Below the pieces are notes generated by a model. That model ran no database searches. It was not told the DNA's origin and saw nothing but the letters and a program-made list of their open reading frames with translations. Shown here one piece after another: positions 30,600 through 41,190 of a stretch of 64,000 nt of DNA; within the stretch, counting starts at the first letter, position 1; the number at the start of each line of letters is the position of its first letter. The DNA is from Nematopogon swammerdamellus (taxonomy: Eukaryota; Arthropoda; Insecta; Lepidoptera; Adelidae). The stretch covers positions 4,278,001 through 4,342,000 of the forward strand of contig OX336359.1 in the NCBI GenBank assembly GCA_946902875.1, written 5' to 3'. The position numbers were made by a program, and so were the translations under genes.

Positions 30600-31228
30600 A
30601 TTTCAAAAAAATAGAAAAAAAAACAGATAGACAGACAGACAGACACGTTGTAGGTTTATCAATAGGCTTCCGTGTACGGAAACTTAAAAATGTAAATAGA
30701 GACGTTTAATAATGTCCCACCCAAGCACATAACACATTAATATGTATGTAAATAAAAACAAACGCACACACCGCGGTTAGCTAAGGAGGAGGGTGCGAAT
30801 GCTACAAACATACATCATTTTAAGGTTAATCTTATTAGTTGCGGCGGGAGAGAGAACACACGGGCCAACAGATGCGCTACTTCTTGCTCGCGAACTATTT
30901 ATGCTGACTTAGAACTTTGATCGATCTACTAACCAGATCAAACTGAATTGTTTATGTATTGCGTTTAGATTGATGAAGTTTTGAACTGTACGTGCGTGCG
31001 TGCGAGCGTGTGTGTGTTTGTTGAATATTTTGTTTTTATAAATATGTTTATAAATAACTTAAAATTAATAAATCATATTTTTTAAAGCACAAATCAATAT
31101 TTTATTTAAATTAATAATTAATGTTTTAAATAATTATAAAATCTAACTTTAAAATAATTAAATTTAAAGGTAATCAATGCAATATTAATAATAAAAATTA
31201 TCATAATTACTATTTTTAGATTTTATAA
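30600..31228. other. No gene; AT-rich
   Basis: Includes a (CAGA)n run near 30628-30645, a (GTGC)n/(GT)n run near 30988-31018 and an AT-rich stretch to 31200. Confidence 0.45.
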
Positions 31229-31712
31229 TAAAACATTGGTTGTCTGTAAAGTCGGTTTACGGACGATAGTTTTACGTGATAACGTCATAAAGTGGTAAGA
31301 CTACTGGGAACGGTTCTAAAGTACAAAAGCAAAAGAAATTGAAAGGAGAATAATTACTATGGTGTGTGGTTACCTTCAGCAAAACTTTTGTGATGTGAAA
31401 GACATGAATCGATATAGTGATACATATTCGGACCCTTGTTTCATGAATATTCTAGAAATCTTTTCCGACCGGCCAGATGCGCTTAATATATTATGGTACG
31501 AGTAACCTCCTTTCAATTTGTGCTGCCCTGGTATTTTAGAACCAGAGAGATAAATGTGTACAAGCCGACGCTTGGGCCGATTGTGCCTCTCTATCGCTTG
31601 TTACGCGCTCTCGCCTGCACACACAGGTGAAGTGTAACGTTCCATCGTTACACTTTTTCGTGCGTGCAGCCGGTGTTCATCAATTTATAAGACGTGACGT
31701 TATCACGTCAAA
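31229..31712. mobile_element. CRE-end element, most complete copy
   Basis: GTAAAGTCGGTTTACGGACG, ACGTGATAACGTCATAAAG at the left; GCACACACAGGTGAAGTG, GCAGCCGGTGTTCATCAATT, GACGTTATCACGTCAAAAA at the right. The inverted ACGTGATAACGTC motif marks both ends. Confidence 0.7.
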
Positions 31713-31739
31713 AATTTCTGTATCCATGAGATAATCATT

Positions 31740-31895
31740 TTACACATTTATTGAACACACAACATTAACAAAAATAATTAAATCTAAACCTAAAAATAAT
31801 AACTTAATTAACTATAAAAATAAATCTAACTAAAAATAAAAATAGTCACCCATAGGGACCATAAGCATTGTCCGCATGACTGAAGCGGAGTTCTC
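31740..31895 (-). repeat. Inverted copy of 44985-45085
   Basis: TCTAAACCTAAAAATAATAA, CTATAAAAATAAATCTAAC and ACCATAAGCATTGTCC match the other copy in reverse. Class unknown. Confidence 0.6.
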
Positions 31896-31999
31896 CCTCT
31901 GCATCGCCAGGCTGATGGATTTTTTTTTAATTATATTAATCGATTCTTATTACAATTTTACCGGGAGTGCGAGTGCTTGCGTAAACTATTTAGTGCAAA

Positions 32000-32500
32000 T
32001 ACTTGGACGAGCTACTTTTGCGAGAAAATTACGTGTATAATTAATTAATTACCCATGCACCTCCGTTTGGACTCGGTGTACAAGTGTAAGTCTCTTCCAC
32101 AGAGAAATTGAGTTGGTTAAATGGGAAAAAAATGAGGCGCGGTCGGCGCGGTGCAAGTAAGCACCACCGGTTGGCTCACTTCATACTAGGCATGAGATCG
32201 CATGACTCAGTGCAGATGTCTTCTTCTTCGGCTGGTAATAAAAAAAAATTATTGTTTGATTTAATGCTAGATTTTATTTTACAATGTTTTGACAATTTAG
32301 GTTTATTTCAAATGTTAATTTTAGTATTTTTAGTAATAAATAATTTTTTTTTAATTATTTATTGTTGTTTTGACGATGGCCTATTTTTGCTTGGATAGAA
32401 ATAGAATAGGAATAATTCTTATACAATATTTTACTTGTATAAGTGTAGAAAATGTACCAAAGAGACCAATAAAATAATTGAATTGAATTGAATTGAATTA
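32000..32500 (+). pseudogene. LINE 3' region with (TTGAA)n tail
   Basis: A frame to a stop at 32396-32398 has a basic start (KKMRRGRRGASKHHRLAHF) and a hydrophobic end (LILVFLVINNFFLIIYCCF). The sequence ends with CAATAAAATAATTGAATTGA. The repeated TTGAA tail and the position of the frame suggest a LINE 3' end, but I cannot assign the clade. Confidence 0.45.
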
Positions 32501-32877
32501 ATTCGGTGTGTAGGACCGAATTTGTGAATTATTTTGTATGAGATCACGACTCAGTTTATTTCTTTTTATTATTCGAATGTATTTTGGCATATTTAATTTA
32601 TTTTATGGGCTCTTCACGCTTCACCTGTCGTATTCCATGTTATCAAATAAACTGCTTTAGAACCAATAAAGGAATAAATAACCCTTGCTCCCCTATGCTC
32701 AAACATTTGGCTCTTTAAAACGATTAAACGGTAATCCCATTTTACATGCAATTTACGATGAATAAAAGCGGGAGCTTTATATGTATGTCACGGATCAATA
32801 CTCATAATAAATCTGTAAAGGAGGGATTTCTGTAATTTTCTTGTTTAAAAAAAATCCATAGTTTTAAGCGTTAGTAA
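32501..32877. other. No gene recognised
   Basis: AT-rich. GGAGGGATTTCTGTAATTTT at 32820 is a scrap of the LINE end seen at 29515. Confidence 0.4.
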
Positions 32878-33003
32878 TTTTTTTTATTGAGACTGACACG
32901 GTTGGCTACATCGCCCACAACATCCGTGATGTCAGCCCATAACACCGGGTGAACTAGGTGCCATGTCAGTGCTTCTCTTCATTTCATGCCGGCTACACTG
33001 AAC
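32878..33003 (-). mobile_element. SINE-5S 3' fragment
   Basis: Poly-T then ATTGAGACTGACACGGTTGG to CCGGCTACACTGAAC, where it is cut by LINE sequence. Confidence 0.8.
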
Positions 33004-33009
33004 GGTTAA

Positions 33010-33150
33010 GCACGGCTAGGTGGACAGATGGCCTAAAAAAAGGTAGCCGGGAGTGGATGGATGAGAAGAGCGGAAGACCGCGTGTGGTGGCGTGCCTTAG
33101 GAGAGGCCTACGTCTAGCAGTGGACCGATGCAGGCTGATGATGATGACAC
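33010..33150 (+). pseudogene. RTE-type LINE C-terminus
   Basis: One frame reads WWRALGEAYV, a stop, then QWTDAG and a stop, followed by TGATGATGATGAC. GEAYVQQWT is the hallmark end of RTE-clade ORF2 proteins; here the first Q codon is TAG. The (TGA)n tail marks the 3' end. Confidence 0.7.
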
Positions 33151-33195
33151 TGAACCGGAGGGAAGGCCATTAAACACTTTATTCCCAGATTTCAT

Positions 33196-33330
33196 ACTTG
33201 CGGGCCTATAAATTGTGGGAAGGAGGAATGTCCTCTGACTCCGTTCTGAATCTGATTAACTCACGGATTTTTTTATGTACCTTATCGAAATCGTTTCTGT
33301 GTCGTAATACGGCGAAAATATGGAACGATC
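33196..33330 (+). pseudogene. LINE C-terminal fragment
   Basis: FLCTLSKSFLCRNTAKIWND matches the SKSFLCR.A..WN stretch of the 13725-13976 LINE. Cut off by a SINE-t at 33336. Confidence 0.6.
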
Positions 33331-33335
33331 TTCAT

Positions 33336-33645
33336 GGGTGGCTATACTGGACTAGAGTAGAACACAACCGAGGCTGCTATGCGGCCATCTTACATCCAGT
33401 ACGGTGGTAGCAACACAGTCGGCTACAATTTGAGACTACCACCACAGAATGCTACCACCTAGTAAGGGGCAAGGGAGGGGACCTACAGTCTTACGAGACC
33501 GGTTCCGAACGGTGAAGCTGAAGGTGTAGGTATGCATGTAAATTTTTTCGTCAGAAAAAACTCATTGTTACACGCCGACCGGATTCGAACCTCGCACCTC
33601 TCGCATGAGAAGCCGATGCCCAAATCACTCGGCCACCCGCGCCGC
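33336..33645 (-). mobile_element. SINE-t with tRNA-like head
   Basis: Head at the right: GGGTGGCCGAGTGATTTGGG and GAGGTTCGAATCCGGTCGG on the minus strand. Body to the left with a short internal duplication (CTACCACC...CTACCACC). Confidence 0.8.
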
Positions 33646-33703
33646 TTTAACCCCTGCATGTGCTTTGGCCCCTCTGACTTAGCCACCCATACTGGATTAC
33701 GTA
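33646..33703 (+). mobile_element. SINE-t 3' tail fragment
   Basis: GTGCTTTGGCCCCTCTGAC and CCATACTGGATTACGTAA, opposite in orientation to its neighbour. Confidence 0.65.
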
Positions 33704-33719
33704 ATATATATATACATAT

Positions 33720-33967
33720 ATATTTTCAATACATGCATTTCAACATACAGCTTAGGCTACGCAACATATAACTCAGCTCGCGTTAAGGTACGATACAAAT
33801 TGAGCATATTCAGTACAGTCTCGGTTCCTTCAAGAGAGGCGTGAATGGGCACCTGTCAGTCCTGCATGGTATTCGGAGCCCCCGCATGCGACCGAATGTC
33901 CACGGTCGTCGCTAGATACCTTATGGGTGGCTCGGTGCCACATGTCGCGCTTACTTTAAAAAAAAAA
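33720..33967 (+). pseudogene. LINE 3' end
   Basis: TCAAGAGAGGCGTGAATGGG, GCATGGTATTCGGAGCCCCC, ACCGAATGTCCACGGTCG and CCACATGTCGCGCTTAC, then A-rich. Encodes remnants of SFKRGVNGHLS at its start. Confidence 0.65.
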
Positions 33968-34043
33968 ACATCTCGCCACTGGGCAAGTTCTAATTTTAGC
34001 GCTCGCGGAGCCGGGGACTACAGCCAGTTTACAACATATTCAC

Positions 34044-34572
34044 ATCTGTCGTGTGTCTCCATATGAGCTTGTAATTGAATAAGTTCGCAGCACAGAATAG
34101 CGTTACGGATTAGTAGGAATCAGGTCCGCTGAGATAAATTGGTCTATCGAAGCGTGCTAATTTGGCCTATTGAGGTTTTCTCGCTTCAAATTGTGGTTTT
34201 TGGTTGTGCTTGCGCTAGGATAATATTATAGCCTAAATTTGTGGTATATGCCAGACACTGGTGTCATGATCGTGTAGATCCGGATACATCGTGTGTCCGT
34301 CACATGTATAATAGATCTGTCGTGTGTCTCCATATTAATTATTAGCTTGTAATTTAATAAGTTCGCAGCTCAGAATAGCGTTACGGATCAGTAGGAATCA
34401 GGTCCGCTGAGATAAATTAATTGGTCTATCAAGCGTCCTAATTTGGCCTATTGAGGTTTTCTCGGTTCAAATTGTGGTTTTTGGTAGTGGTTGTGCCAGG
34501 ATAATATTATAGCCTAAATTGTGGTATATGCGTGGACAGAGTCAGTGGTGTCAAGATCGTGTAGATCCGTCG
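34044..34572. repeat. Two-copy tandem duplication of ~270 bp
   Basis: 34044-34311 and 34313-34572 are near-identical (GTCGTGTGTCTCCATAT, GGAATCAGGTCCGCTGAGAT, TTGAGGTTTTCTCG, GATCGTGTAGATCCG). I do not recognise the unit; it is not one of the dispersed families here. Confidence 0.85.
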
Positions 34573-34654
34573 TCTTTAGCTAATCTGTTGGGAGCCAGCC
34601 GTGAAGATACATATATGTATGTCAATTTTTCTCCTCGGTTAGCCTCGTTATAGC

Positions 34655-34980
34655 TTGAGCAGGCCTCGCGAACTCTATGTACTTGCGCGCGCTAACAACC
34701 TACCGCCCGACGGGCCGCCGGCGGTCTATTTCAGTGAAAATTCGTCAGCCGCGCGAAGTATACATAGACGCTCGCCCACGCAACTGCGCCACCGAATATA
34801 TATTACTAGCGTACTGCGCGCAGCTGCAAAGCAATAACCACTTTACACTCGATCGTTAAGGTACATTTTCGCACGCAGCGATTGGCGACGTGATACAGTA
34901 GGCTATTAAAGCCCGAAGGTAGGAACATTTTCTAAGGAGTGATTTATCTGTTACGAAGTAACTATTAAGTAATCTGTGGC
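34655..34980 (+). repeat. Rep-C, least interrupted copy
   Basis: CCTCGCGAACTCTATGTAC, CGCCCGACGGGCCGCCGGCG, GCGCAGCTGCAAAGCAATAA and AACTATTAAGTAATCTGTGG. Serves as the reference for the interrupted copies at 5235 and 10915. Confidence 0.8.
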
Positions 34981-34984
34981 TTGA

Positions 34985-35320
34985 GTGTGAGCACCAAGTG
35001 CGAGTCGAATTCTCGCACCGAAGGTTCCGTATGGCCATCAACGCCACTCACGCCATCTATGTATTAGTTAAAATGCTTCATACTCTTTTCGGTAGATGAC
35101 ACGCATACACTTTTTAGTTTCTTGTATATTGGGACACCGTGAATTTTTTCTTTTTCGTATTTTTTGTTATATCGGCCATAATAAATAACATATATTCTGT
35201 GAAAATTTCAACGGGTTCCCTACTACGGTTCAAGAGATACAGCCTCTCTGACAGACAGACAGACAGACGGCGTAGGCTTAGTAATAGGGTCCCGTACGAC
35301 GGATACGGAACCCTAAAAAA
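34985..35320 (-). repeat. GTTCC dispersed repeat
   Basis: GTGCGAGTCGAATTCTCGCA, AAGGTTCCGTATGGCC to GACGGATACGGAACCCTAAA. It directly follows Rep-C, as also near 5235 and 8521, so the two may form a larger unit. Confidence 0.75.
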
Positions 35321-35324
35321 ATAA

Positions 35325-35800
35325 TGTAACTGGACTACATCACTAGATGAATTTCATCCAAACTGGACTGAGAGATTATATTTTCCCTACAAGACAAAAA
35401 GAAAGCAAAACTTTCATGAAAACATTTACGCCTTCAAGCTTTCCACGTGAAGTCAAGCCTTTGGTAACGTACGAAAGCCTCTCTGACAAGCTAATTAAAA
35501 ATGTTTTCAAAACTTCAAAGCTTCCCAATTATAAGTTTTTCAAAATACTCGAATGTTTTAAAATTTTCGCCAATGTGTTTTTATTGCACAAGCAATCAAA
35601 TTAACCTCTCCATTCGCTGTCTGTAAACTTTAATAATTACTGTTTCGAGTGTTGGTATAATGTATCCACTTATTTTGGTAACGGTAAAAACCTACCTAAT
35701 AGGAATTTGTTTTTGCATTATTTTTAAATACTTTTACCACAATTTTATTTCCAAAATGGTTGTCAATAAACTGGCAAGAAATTTAAAATTATAAACTGTT
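35325..35800. other. Unassigned; 85-codon frame
   Basis: 35347-35604 codes a Lys/Phe-rich frame (LRDYIFPTRQKESKTFMKTF) without domain or context support. It is the longest frame in the neighbourhood that is not a repeat shadow. Treat as unproven. Confidence 0.3.
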
Positions 35801-35804
35801 TAAA

Positions 35805-36230
35805 AGATGAGCATGTATGAAGAACATTATGAGAGTGGAAGAGGCGGCAGAGGTGTGTCAGGATCGTGGCACTTGGAGATTCGTTGTCTCTGCCTACCCC
35901 ACTGGGAAACAGGCGTGACGCTATGTATGTATGTATGTAGGAGTAACCGACGAGCATGTACTCGTATGAAGTACATTATGAGAGTGGAAGAGACGGCAGA
36001 TGTGTGTCAGGATCGTGGCACGCGGAGACTCTTTGTCTCTGCCTACCCCACTGGGAAACAGGCGTGACGCTATGTATGTATGTATATAGGAGTAACCGAC
36101 GAGCATGTACTCGTATGAAGAACATCACGAGAGTGGAAGAGGCGGCAGAGGGTGTGTCAGGATCGTGGCACTTGGAGATTCATTGTCTCTGCCTACTCCA
36201 CTGGGAAACAGGCGTGACGCTATGTATGCA
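35805..36230 (+). repeat. Triplicated LINE 3' end (~150-bp unit)
   Basis: Three units with GAGAGTGGAAGAGGCGGCAG, GGATCGTGGCACTTGGAGAT and CTGGGAAACAGGCGTGACGC, each ending in a (TATG)n tract. They encode MRVEEAAEVCQDRGTW-like and SAYPTGKQA pieces of a LINE protein. Confidence 0.8.
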
Positions 36231-36609
36231 AAAAACAACTTTATATAAGCCGTTAGTCTTTCCTTATAACGAAGTTTCGATTTCCTACTGGCCTAAGTTT
36301 AACATTGAGTTATTTCTTTGAATCCGGAAACTTCTCAGCTTCATAAACGTAAAGAAATATTCACGAAGTTATTTTCAAAGGAAACTTGCGCTGTGAAAAA
36401 AAAAATATGATCGATCGTTCAAGATGCAGAGCTGGTGTAGCATCCGTGATAGATAAGTTAGAAGTAGCTTTTTACTTTTTTCCCTGATTGCGAAGCTTTC
36501 TTCCTCATTCCGAGTTTGTTATGTGCACTTGTGTCTGATCCATCTTGTGCCAGCCAGATGGATGCGTAGAGGGAACATGTTTGATGTTTTTTAATTTTTC
36601 TAAAACTTA

Positions 36610-36960
36610 ATTTACATACATACATAGCGTCACGCCTGTTTCCCGATGGGGTAGGCAGATACAACTGATTTACACTTGCCACAATACTGTCACACATCTG
36701 CCGCCTCTTCCACTCTCATAATGTTCTTCATGCATGCTCTTCGGTTACGGGTACTAGGCACTTGACCCTTTTTGAGCACATGTCCGATCTGGTCCAGGTA
36801 CGTCCGACTCTTACACTCTCATTTGCTCCATAAATTTCTTTCCTTAGTATCCTATCATCCATTCTTCCAAAACTTGCTTTAATATCTGTGTTTTTATCTG
36901 TAATTAATTAATTAACTTAATAAACATCAGTATGGTCATCCAATGAAGAAATACCGCTAG
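36610..36960 (-). pseudogene. LINE C-terminal region, inverted to 35805-36230
   Basis: The minus strand reads DDRILRKEIYGANESV, YLDQIGHVLKKGQVPS and RRACMKNIMRVEEAADV, then the same 3' end and (TATG)n tail as the triplicated unit. Single copy here. LINE clade uncertain. Confidence 0.6.
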
Positions 36961-37139
36961 CATATTATGTTTGTTTAGGCTTTGACCGCTGTTGCCTTGC
37001 TGTTGCACATTTTAGGAATGTTTTCGACTCCACGATACAATAAGAACGGCCTACTTTTGTCGACATTACGTCTCCCGCTCTGGAGACGTCCTCAGGATTC
37101 ACAGAACTGCCACGACCCGGAAGACACCTGACACCTCGT

Positions 37140-37850
37140 CCAGTCAGATGTCAACTGACGTGGTTTCCTCACGGCCGGAGTGAACTATCAAGCTTCCTGA
37201 ATCACCTCAACGACATCTGTTCATGGATTAAGTTTATGATGAAGTTAGAGAAAGAAGGGATGATCGCGTTCTTGGATGTGATGGTCATTAGAAGAACTGA
37301 TGGAATATTGTGGTACACAATTTACAGAAAACCTACACACACCAACAGGTAGGTACCTGAATGCCAGTTCACACCACCATCCAGCGCAATTACGGTCAGT
37401 TAGTAGCTCTCTAGCAAACAGAGCACAAAAGATCTGCGAAGATGAGCACATCGAGGAGGAACTTAGCAAGGTAAAGACAGCGTTGCAACAGAATGGCTAC
37501 AAACCGCGAACCTATCTGTCTGTTCAACATGCAGCAACAGGGCGACAGAGGGTAGAGGTCGGGAGGCGATGTACATATGGAGGATCACGATTCACGACCC
37601 GTTAGTTGATGAGCAAGTTGAGCATAAAGACCTTCAACAAACCTCACAAAAGAGGTCATAAAGACCTCACAAAAATCCGAGGCATGTGTATAACAGTCAA
37701 AGACCAGATTCCACTGCAGGCTCCGGGGGTATATGAAGAACTGTGTAGCTGTGTGAGGTGCTATATCGGATAAACGAAGCAGAGTGTTCAGATAATTTGT
37801 CTCGTAACACATCAGGGCGATGAAGAACAACGATTTTCATAAGTCAGCCA
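37140..37850 (+). pseudogene. Penelope-like element: RT C-terminus and GIY-YIG domain
   Basis: Frames in order: TWFPHGRSELSSFLNHLNDI and KFMMKLEKEGMIAFLDVMVI, then WYTIYRKPTHTNR (Penelope RT C-terminal motifs: WPHG-like, FLDV, YRKPTHT). A 4-bp TAGG duplication near 37349 shifts the frame, which continues YLNASSHHHPAQLRSVSSSL and RAQKICEDEHIEEELSKV. Further on, GVYEELCSCVRCYIG is the start of the GIY-YIG endonuclease domain, followed by a stop, and KNNDFHKSATH in another frame. At least three lesions; not active. 37852-37940 is AT-rich 3' sequence. Confidence 0.8.
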
Positions 37851-37859
37851 CCCATTTGA

Positions 37860-38215
37860 ATCTTCAATGGTGTTTTATTGTCTTTATTTTATGTAAATTG
37901 TGAATTTTTTGTTTATGTTTATTAGTTCTAAATAAATTTCTACACAGTGATTTTTATTTTTATTTAAATTTTTATTTAAACGAAGATTCATAAATTGTTT
38001 CAATGAAACATCATTTTCAATGTCTAAATTTAGCCGCGGTGACTGAATTTTACAAGAATTTATACACTTAGTCACTTTAAAGTGTTTTCGGTTACAGAGC
38101 TCTCAAACGCACCGCAGAGCAGAATTTAATAAGAGTATGCTTTTATTGGACATGATTTATGCAATGTCTAAGTAGTACATAGCCAGAAGAGGCATTCGTG
38201 TACATGGCACAACAC
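37860..38215. other. No gene; AT-rich
   Basis: No domain or repeat signature. Confidence 0.4.
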
Positions 38216-38217
38216 TA

Positions 38218-38596
38218 AAATTTTTAGTGTTTCATATCCGTTGTACGGGGTCCTATTATAAGCCTACGCCGTCTACATCTACGTCTGTCTGTCTGTCTGT
38301 CTGTCCGTCTGTCTGTCCGAGGTCTGTATCTCTTGAACCGTAATAGATAGCCCGTTGAAATTTTCACAGAATATGTGTTATTATGGCCGATATAACGAAC
38401 AAATAATAAAAATAAGAAAAAGTAAAAAAATCACGATTCCCATAGAAGAAACCAAAAAGTGTATGCGCGCGCGCCATCTAACGAATAGATTATGAAGCAC
38501 TTTAACTAATCATGACATTTAACGTGGCGCTAGCCATGACATGGCGATACGGAACCCTCGGTGCGCGAGTTCGACTCGCACTTGCCGGTTTTTTTA
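38218..38596 (+). repeat. GTTCC dispersed repeat
   Basis: (CTGT)n run, GTAATAGATAGCCCGTTG, GTGTATGCGCGCGCGCCATC, GATACGGAACCCTCGGTGCG and GCACTTGCCGG. Confidence 0.8.
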
Positions 38597-38639
38597 TACA
38601 TTAAAGTCGGTTTCACACCAAATCGGATTTTTTTAAAAT

Positions 38640-38770
38640 GGAAAGCACGACATATGACGCGCGTCAGACTAACGCAAAATCACCTTATGTTTTAAGGACC
38701 CCAGACTGTGCATTAGTGGAAAGGATGCAGGTGGGAGTGCATTCCACATGTTGGTTGATGCCGGCGCACC
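38640..38770 (-). pseudogene. LINE C-terminal fragment
   Basis: In reverse, matches MWNA..PPAS.PL..SLGSLK of the LINE at 28058-28400, plus its CGTTAGTCTGACGCGCG UTR segment. Confidence 0.55.
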
Positions 38771-38774
38771 GCAG

Positions 38775-39165
38775 GGTTCCGTGCTGTCACATTTCAGTCG
38801 GAAATCATCGAATCACCGAATGAGTTCGTTGTTGGCCCTATGGCGACATCTAGCCACAGCTGCATGAAAAATCGATGACCGCTTACGACAGAACAAATAT
38901 TCAAAATCACGCCATCAGATGGCGCTGACGACCAAAACGTCAGAATGCAATGCGTTTCTCGAGAACCTCGACACCTCGAGAAGTCTATGCCGACTCTAGG
39001 TGCTTACTTCCACGCGCAGCGTCTATTAAGTGCTCATGTCTCGTCAAAATGGTTATTCGGAGAAAGTCTAGGGTACACTGGCGAGCGATGCGTCTAGCGA
39101 TTAGGTGAGCGAAGTCTTCTGCATTTTTAAGTAACCTAACATGGTTGTTTACGTCACATGTCCGA
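38775..39165. other. Unassigned
   Basis: More GC than its surroundings, with no recognised gene. Confidence 0.35.
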
Positions 39166-39167
39166 GC

Positions 39168-39296
39168 TTTCCGTCTAATTCAGTGTAGCCGGCACGACTA
39201 AAGGGAAACTCTGACATGGAACTTGGTTCGTCAAGGCGTTGGCTGACATCACGGGTGAAGTGAACTGATTTAGCCAATTATTTCAAGTTGCGTAAA
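39168..39296 (+). mobile_element. SINE-5S 3' end, decayed
   Basis: CAGTGTAGCCGGCACGACTA, TTGGCTGACATCACGGGTGA. Confidence 0.65.
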
Positions 39297-39399
39297 AAGA
39301 TACTCGTATGAACTTGTAACTTGTACAGAGCAGTACCTTGACCGCAATTTTTATGTAGAATGCGTTGATCTGTCCTATGTGATCTCTACGCCACCGCGA

Positions 39400-39500
39400 G
39401 GTCGAATTACGAAATGAAATGAAATAAAATGAATGAAATGAAAATATAATTTTTTACACAAAATAATTGACAAAAGGCGGACTTAAAGCCTAAAGGCATT
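39400..39500 (-). mobile_element. LINE 3' end with (GAAAT)n-complement tail
   Basis: GAAATGAAATGAAATAAAAT then CAAAAGGCGGACTTAAAGCC. In reverse: a 3' UTR with TAAGTCCGCCTTTTG and an (ATTTC)n tail. Confidence 0.6.
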
Positions 39501-39627
39501 AATTCTATACCAATCATGCCTGAAATTTGAATAAGTAAGGTTCCGTACCCTTTTTGACATGGCCTAATAACTGCGACGACATACATATATGTATTACAAC
39601 ATTGCGACGTTAAATCTACCTCTTTTT

Positions 39628-40045
39628 CAACCGACTTCAAAAGGAGGACGTTCTCAATTCGACTGTACGTTCTTTTTTATGTTTGTTACCCGATTACTCC
39701 GTCAATTGTGCGCCGTTTTTGAAAATTCTCTTTTTGTTTGGTAGGTTATACTTCAGCGGTGGTCCCATATACATTTTATCGAAATTCATTCGGCGGTTTT
39801 TGAAAAATCAACAAAAAACTATGGTTTGTGGTTACCTTCAGCAAAACTGTAGATGTGGACTTTTTCAGCAATAAAAACATAAGCATGTCGATACCTTAGC
39901 ACTATACTGCAACAGCTAAAATTTTTGTAGTTTGACCATGGCGAATAATTTCTGTACCACTTCAACCGATTTCGATGATTCGATTATCCTTTTTTATGTA
40001 ATATTACTAAAAAGAATGAAATAAAAACTGTTTTAAAACCAACTT
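39628..40045 (+). repeat. ACCGAC family, nearly full
   Basis: ACCGACTTCAAAAGGAGGAC, GTTTGGTAGGTTATACTTC, GGTTTGTGGTTACCTTCAGC, AGCATGTCGATACC, and AAAAGAATGAAATAAAAAC before a second ACCAACTTCCAAAAAA. Confidence 0.75.
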
Positions 40046-40345
40046 CCAAAAAAACTAGGACTAAAAAGTATTAAATAATATTTTGAAATTTTCTCTGTCA
40101 TTGTATTGAAATATATGAATCGGTATTTTGATTCATATTCGGACCCTTGAGTTGAAGGCGGTACAAAAGCACACCTGAAAATTGATAGATGAACCCCTGT
40201 TGTGCTTTTGTACCGTCTTCAACTCAAGGGTCCGAATAAGAATCACAATATCGATGCATATATTTCAATACAATGACAGAGAAAATTTCAAAATATTATT
40301 TAATACTTTTTAGTTCTAGTTTTTTTTTAAGTCGGTTTTATGTTT
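40036..40345. mobile_element. Foldback element at the end of ACCGAC copy
   Basis: Arms of about 130 bp: CTAGGACTAAAAAGTATTAA, CTCTGTCATTGTATTGAAAT and TTGAGTTGAAGGCGGTACAA, all inverted on the right side up to AAGTCGG. A similar palindrome is at 6293-6494. Confidence 0.8.
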
Positions 40346-40709
40346 TTACCTAACACTGTCGTCATTTCCGTTACCTGAATTCACCCGTGTGCGACACTAT
40401 TTATAACCACTCATACAACCCGAAATGCCAATAAATCTATTTCTAACCCCGCCGCTCATCAGTGCAACCCTCACTAACGTCTCGCGTGGTCCTTCGAGAA
40501 AGATCCCTCTCAGCAAATAAAGAACGACTGAGAGGGCACTAAATCAAAACGTCACCTTCCGTATATTATATTAATTTCATACACCGTAAATAACTTCCGA
40601 ACAACACTCATTTATCACGACCAAACAAGTAAATACTGGAGTTTTACCGTTTTTTTTCGCGTAGAATAAACGTTCAGGACAGCGGTGCCGGATGAAGAAA
40701 TACCTTAGC
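40346..40709. other. Unassigned; one short hairpin
   Basis: CCCTCTCAG at 40507 pairs with CTGAGAGGG at 40530, inside otherwise unremarkable sequence. Confidence 0.35.
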
Positions 40710-40932
40710 ACCCTTTTCTTAACTTACTAAGTGGCAGGGTTTAAGCCGCCCGGGTTGGTACCACCGCACTATTGAACGGGAAATTAAATAGTTAGTGTTT
40801 TTCGTCCAGTTCAGTGTAGCCGGCACGACTGAAGGGAAGGACTGACATGGCAGCTTGCTCACCAACGTGTTAGGAGCTGACATCACGGATGTAATAGATG
40901 ACGTAGCCAACCATGTCAGTTTCCATAAAAAA
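40710..40932 (+). mobile_element. SINE-5S-type body
   Basis: CCGCCCGGGTTGGTACCACC, TTCAGTGTAGCCGGCACGAC, GTCAGTTTCCATAAAAAAAG. 5' head absent. Confidence 0.8.
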
Positions 40933-40939
40933 AGATACA

Positions 40940-41190
40940 TACATACATACAGAAAAGATTTCTAATAAAAATCGTCAATTTAGTTTTAGTATCATATTAT
41001 AGAGCCTACAACATTACAGCAGTATCTCATCAAACAAAGTAACTTACTCCATGAATACCCTGCGAAGTTTCTTGTCGGTTCTTCTTCGTGGGTGTAATCG
41101 AACCGGATAGAACAAATTGTGACAAGTTCGAGCGCAGTATAACTGCCATAAGAATGATCAATAAACAATACAATACAATACAACATCCCT
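40940..41190 (+). repeat. Fused fragments: 14572-type repeat and GAAG repeat
   Basis: AAACAAAGTAACTTACTCCA then CTGCGAAGTTTCTTGTCGG and GAACCGGATAGAACAAATTG, ending AATACAATACAATAC. Confidence 0.65.
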
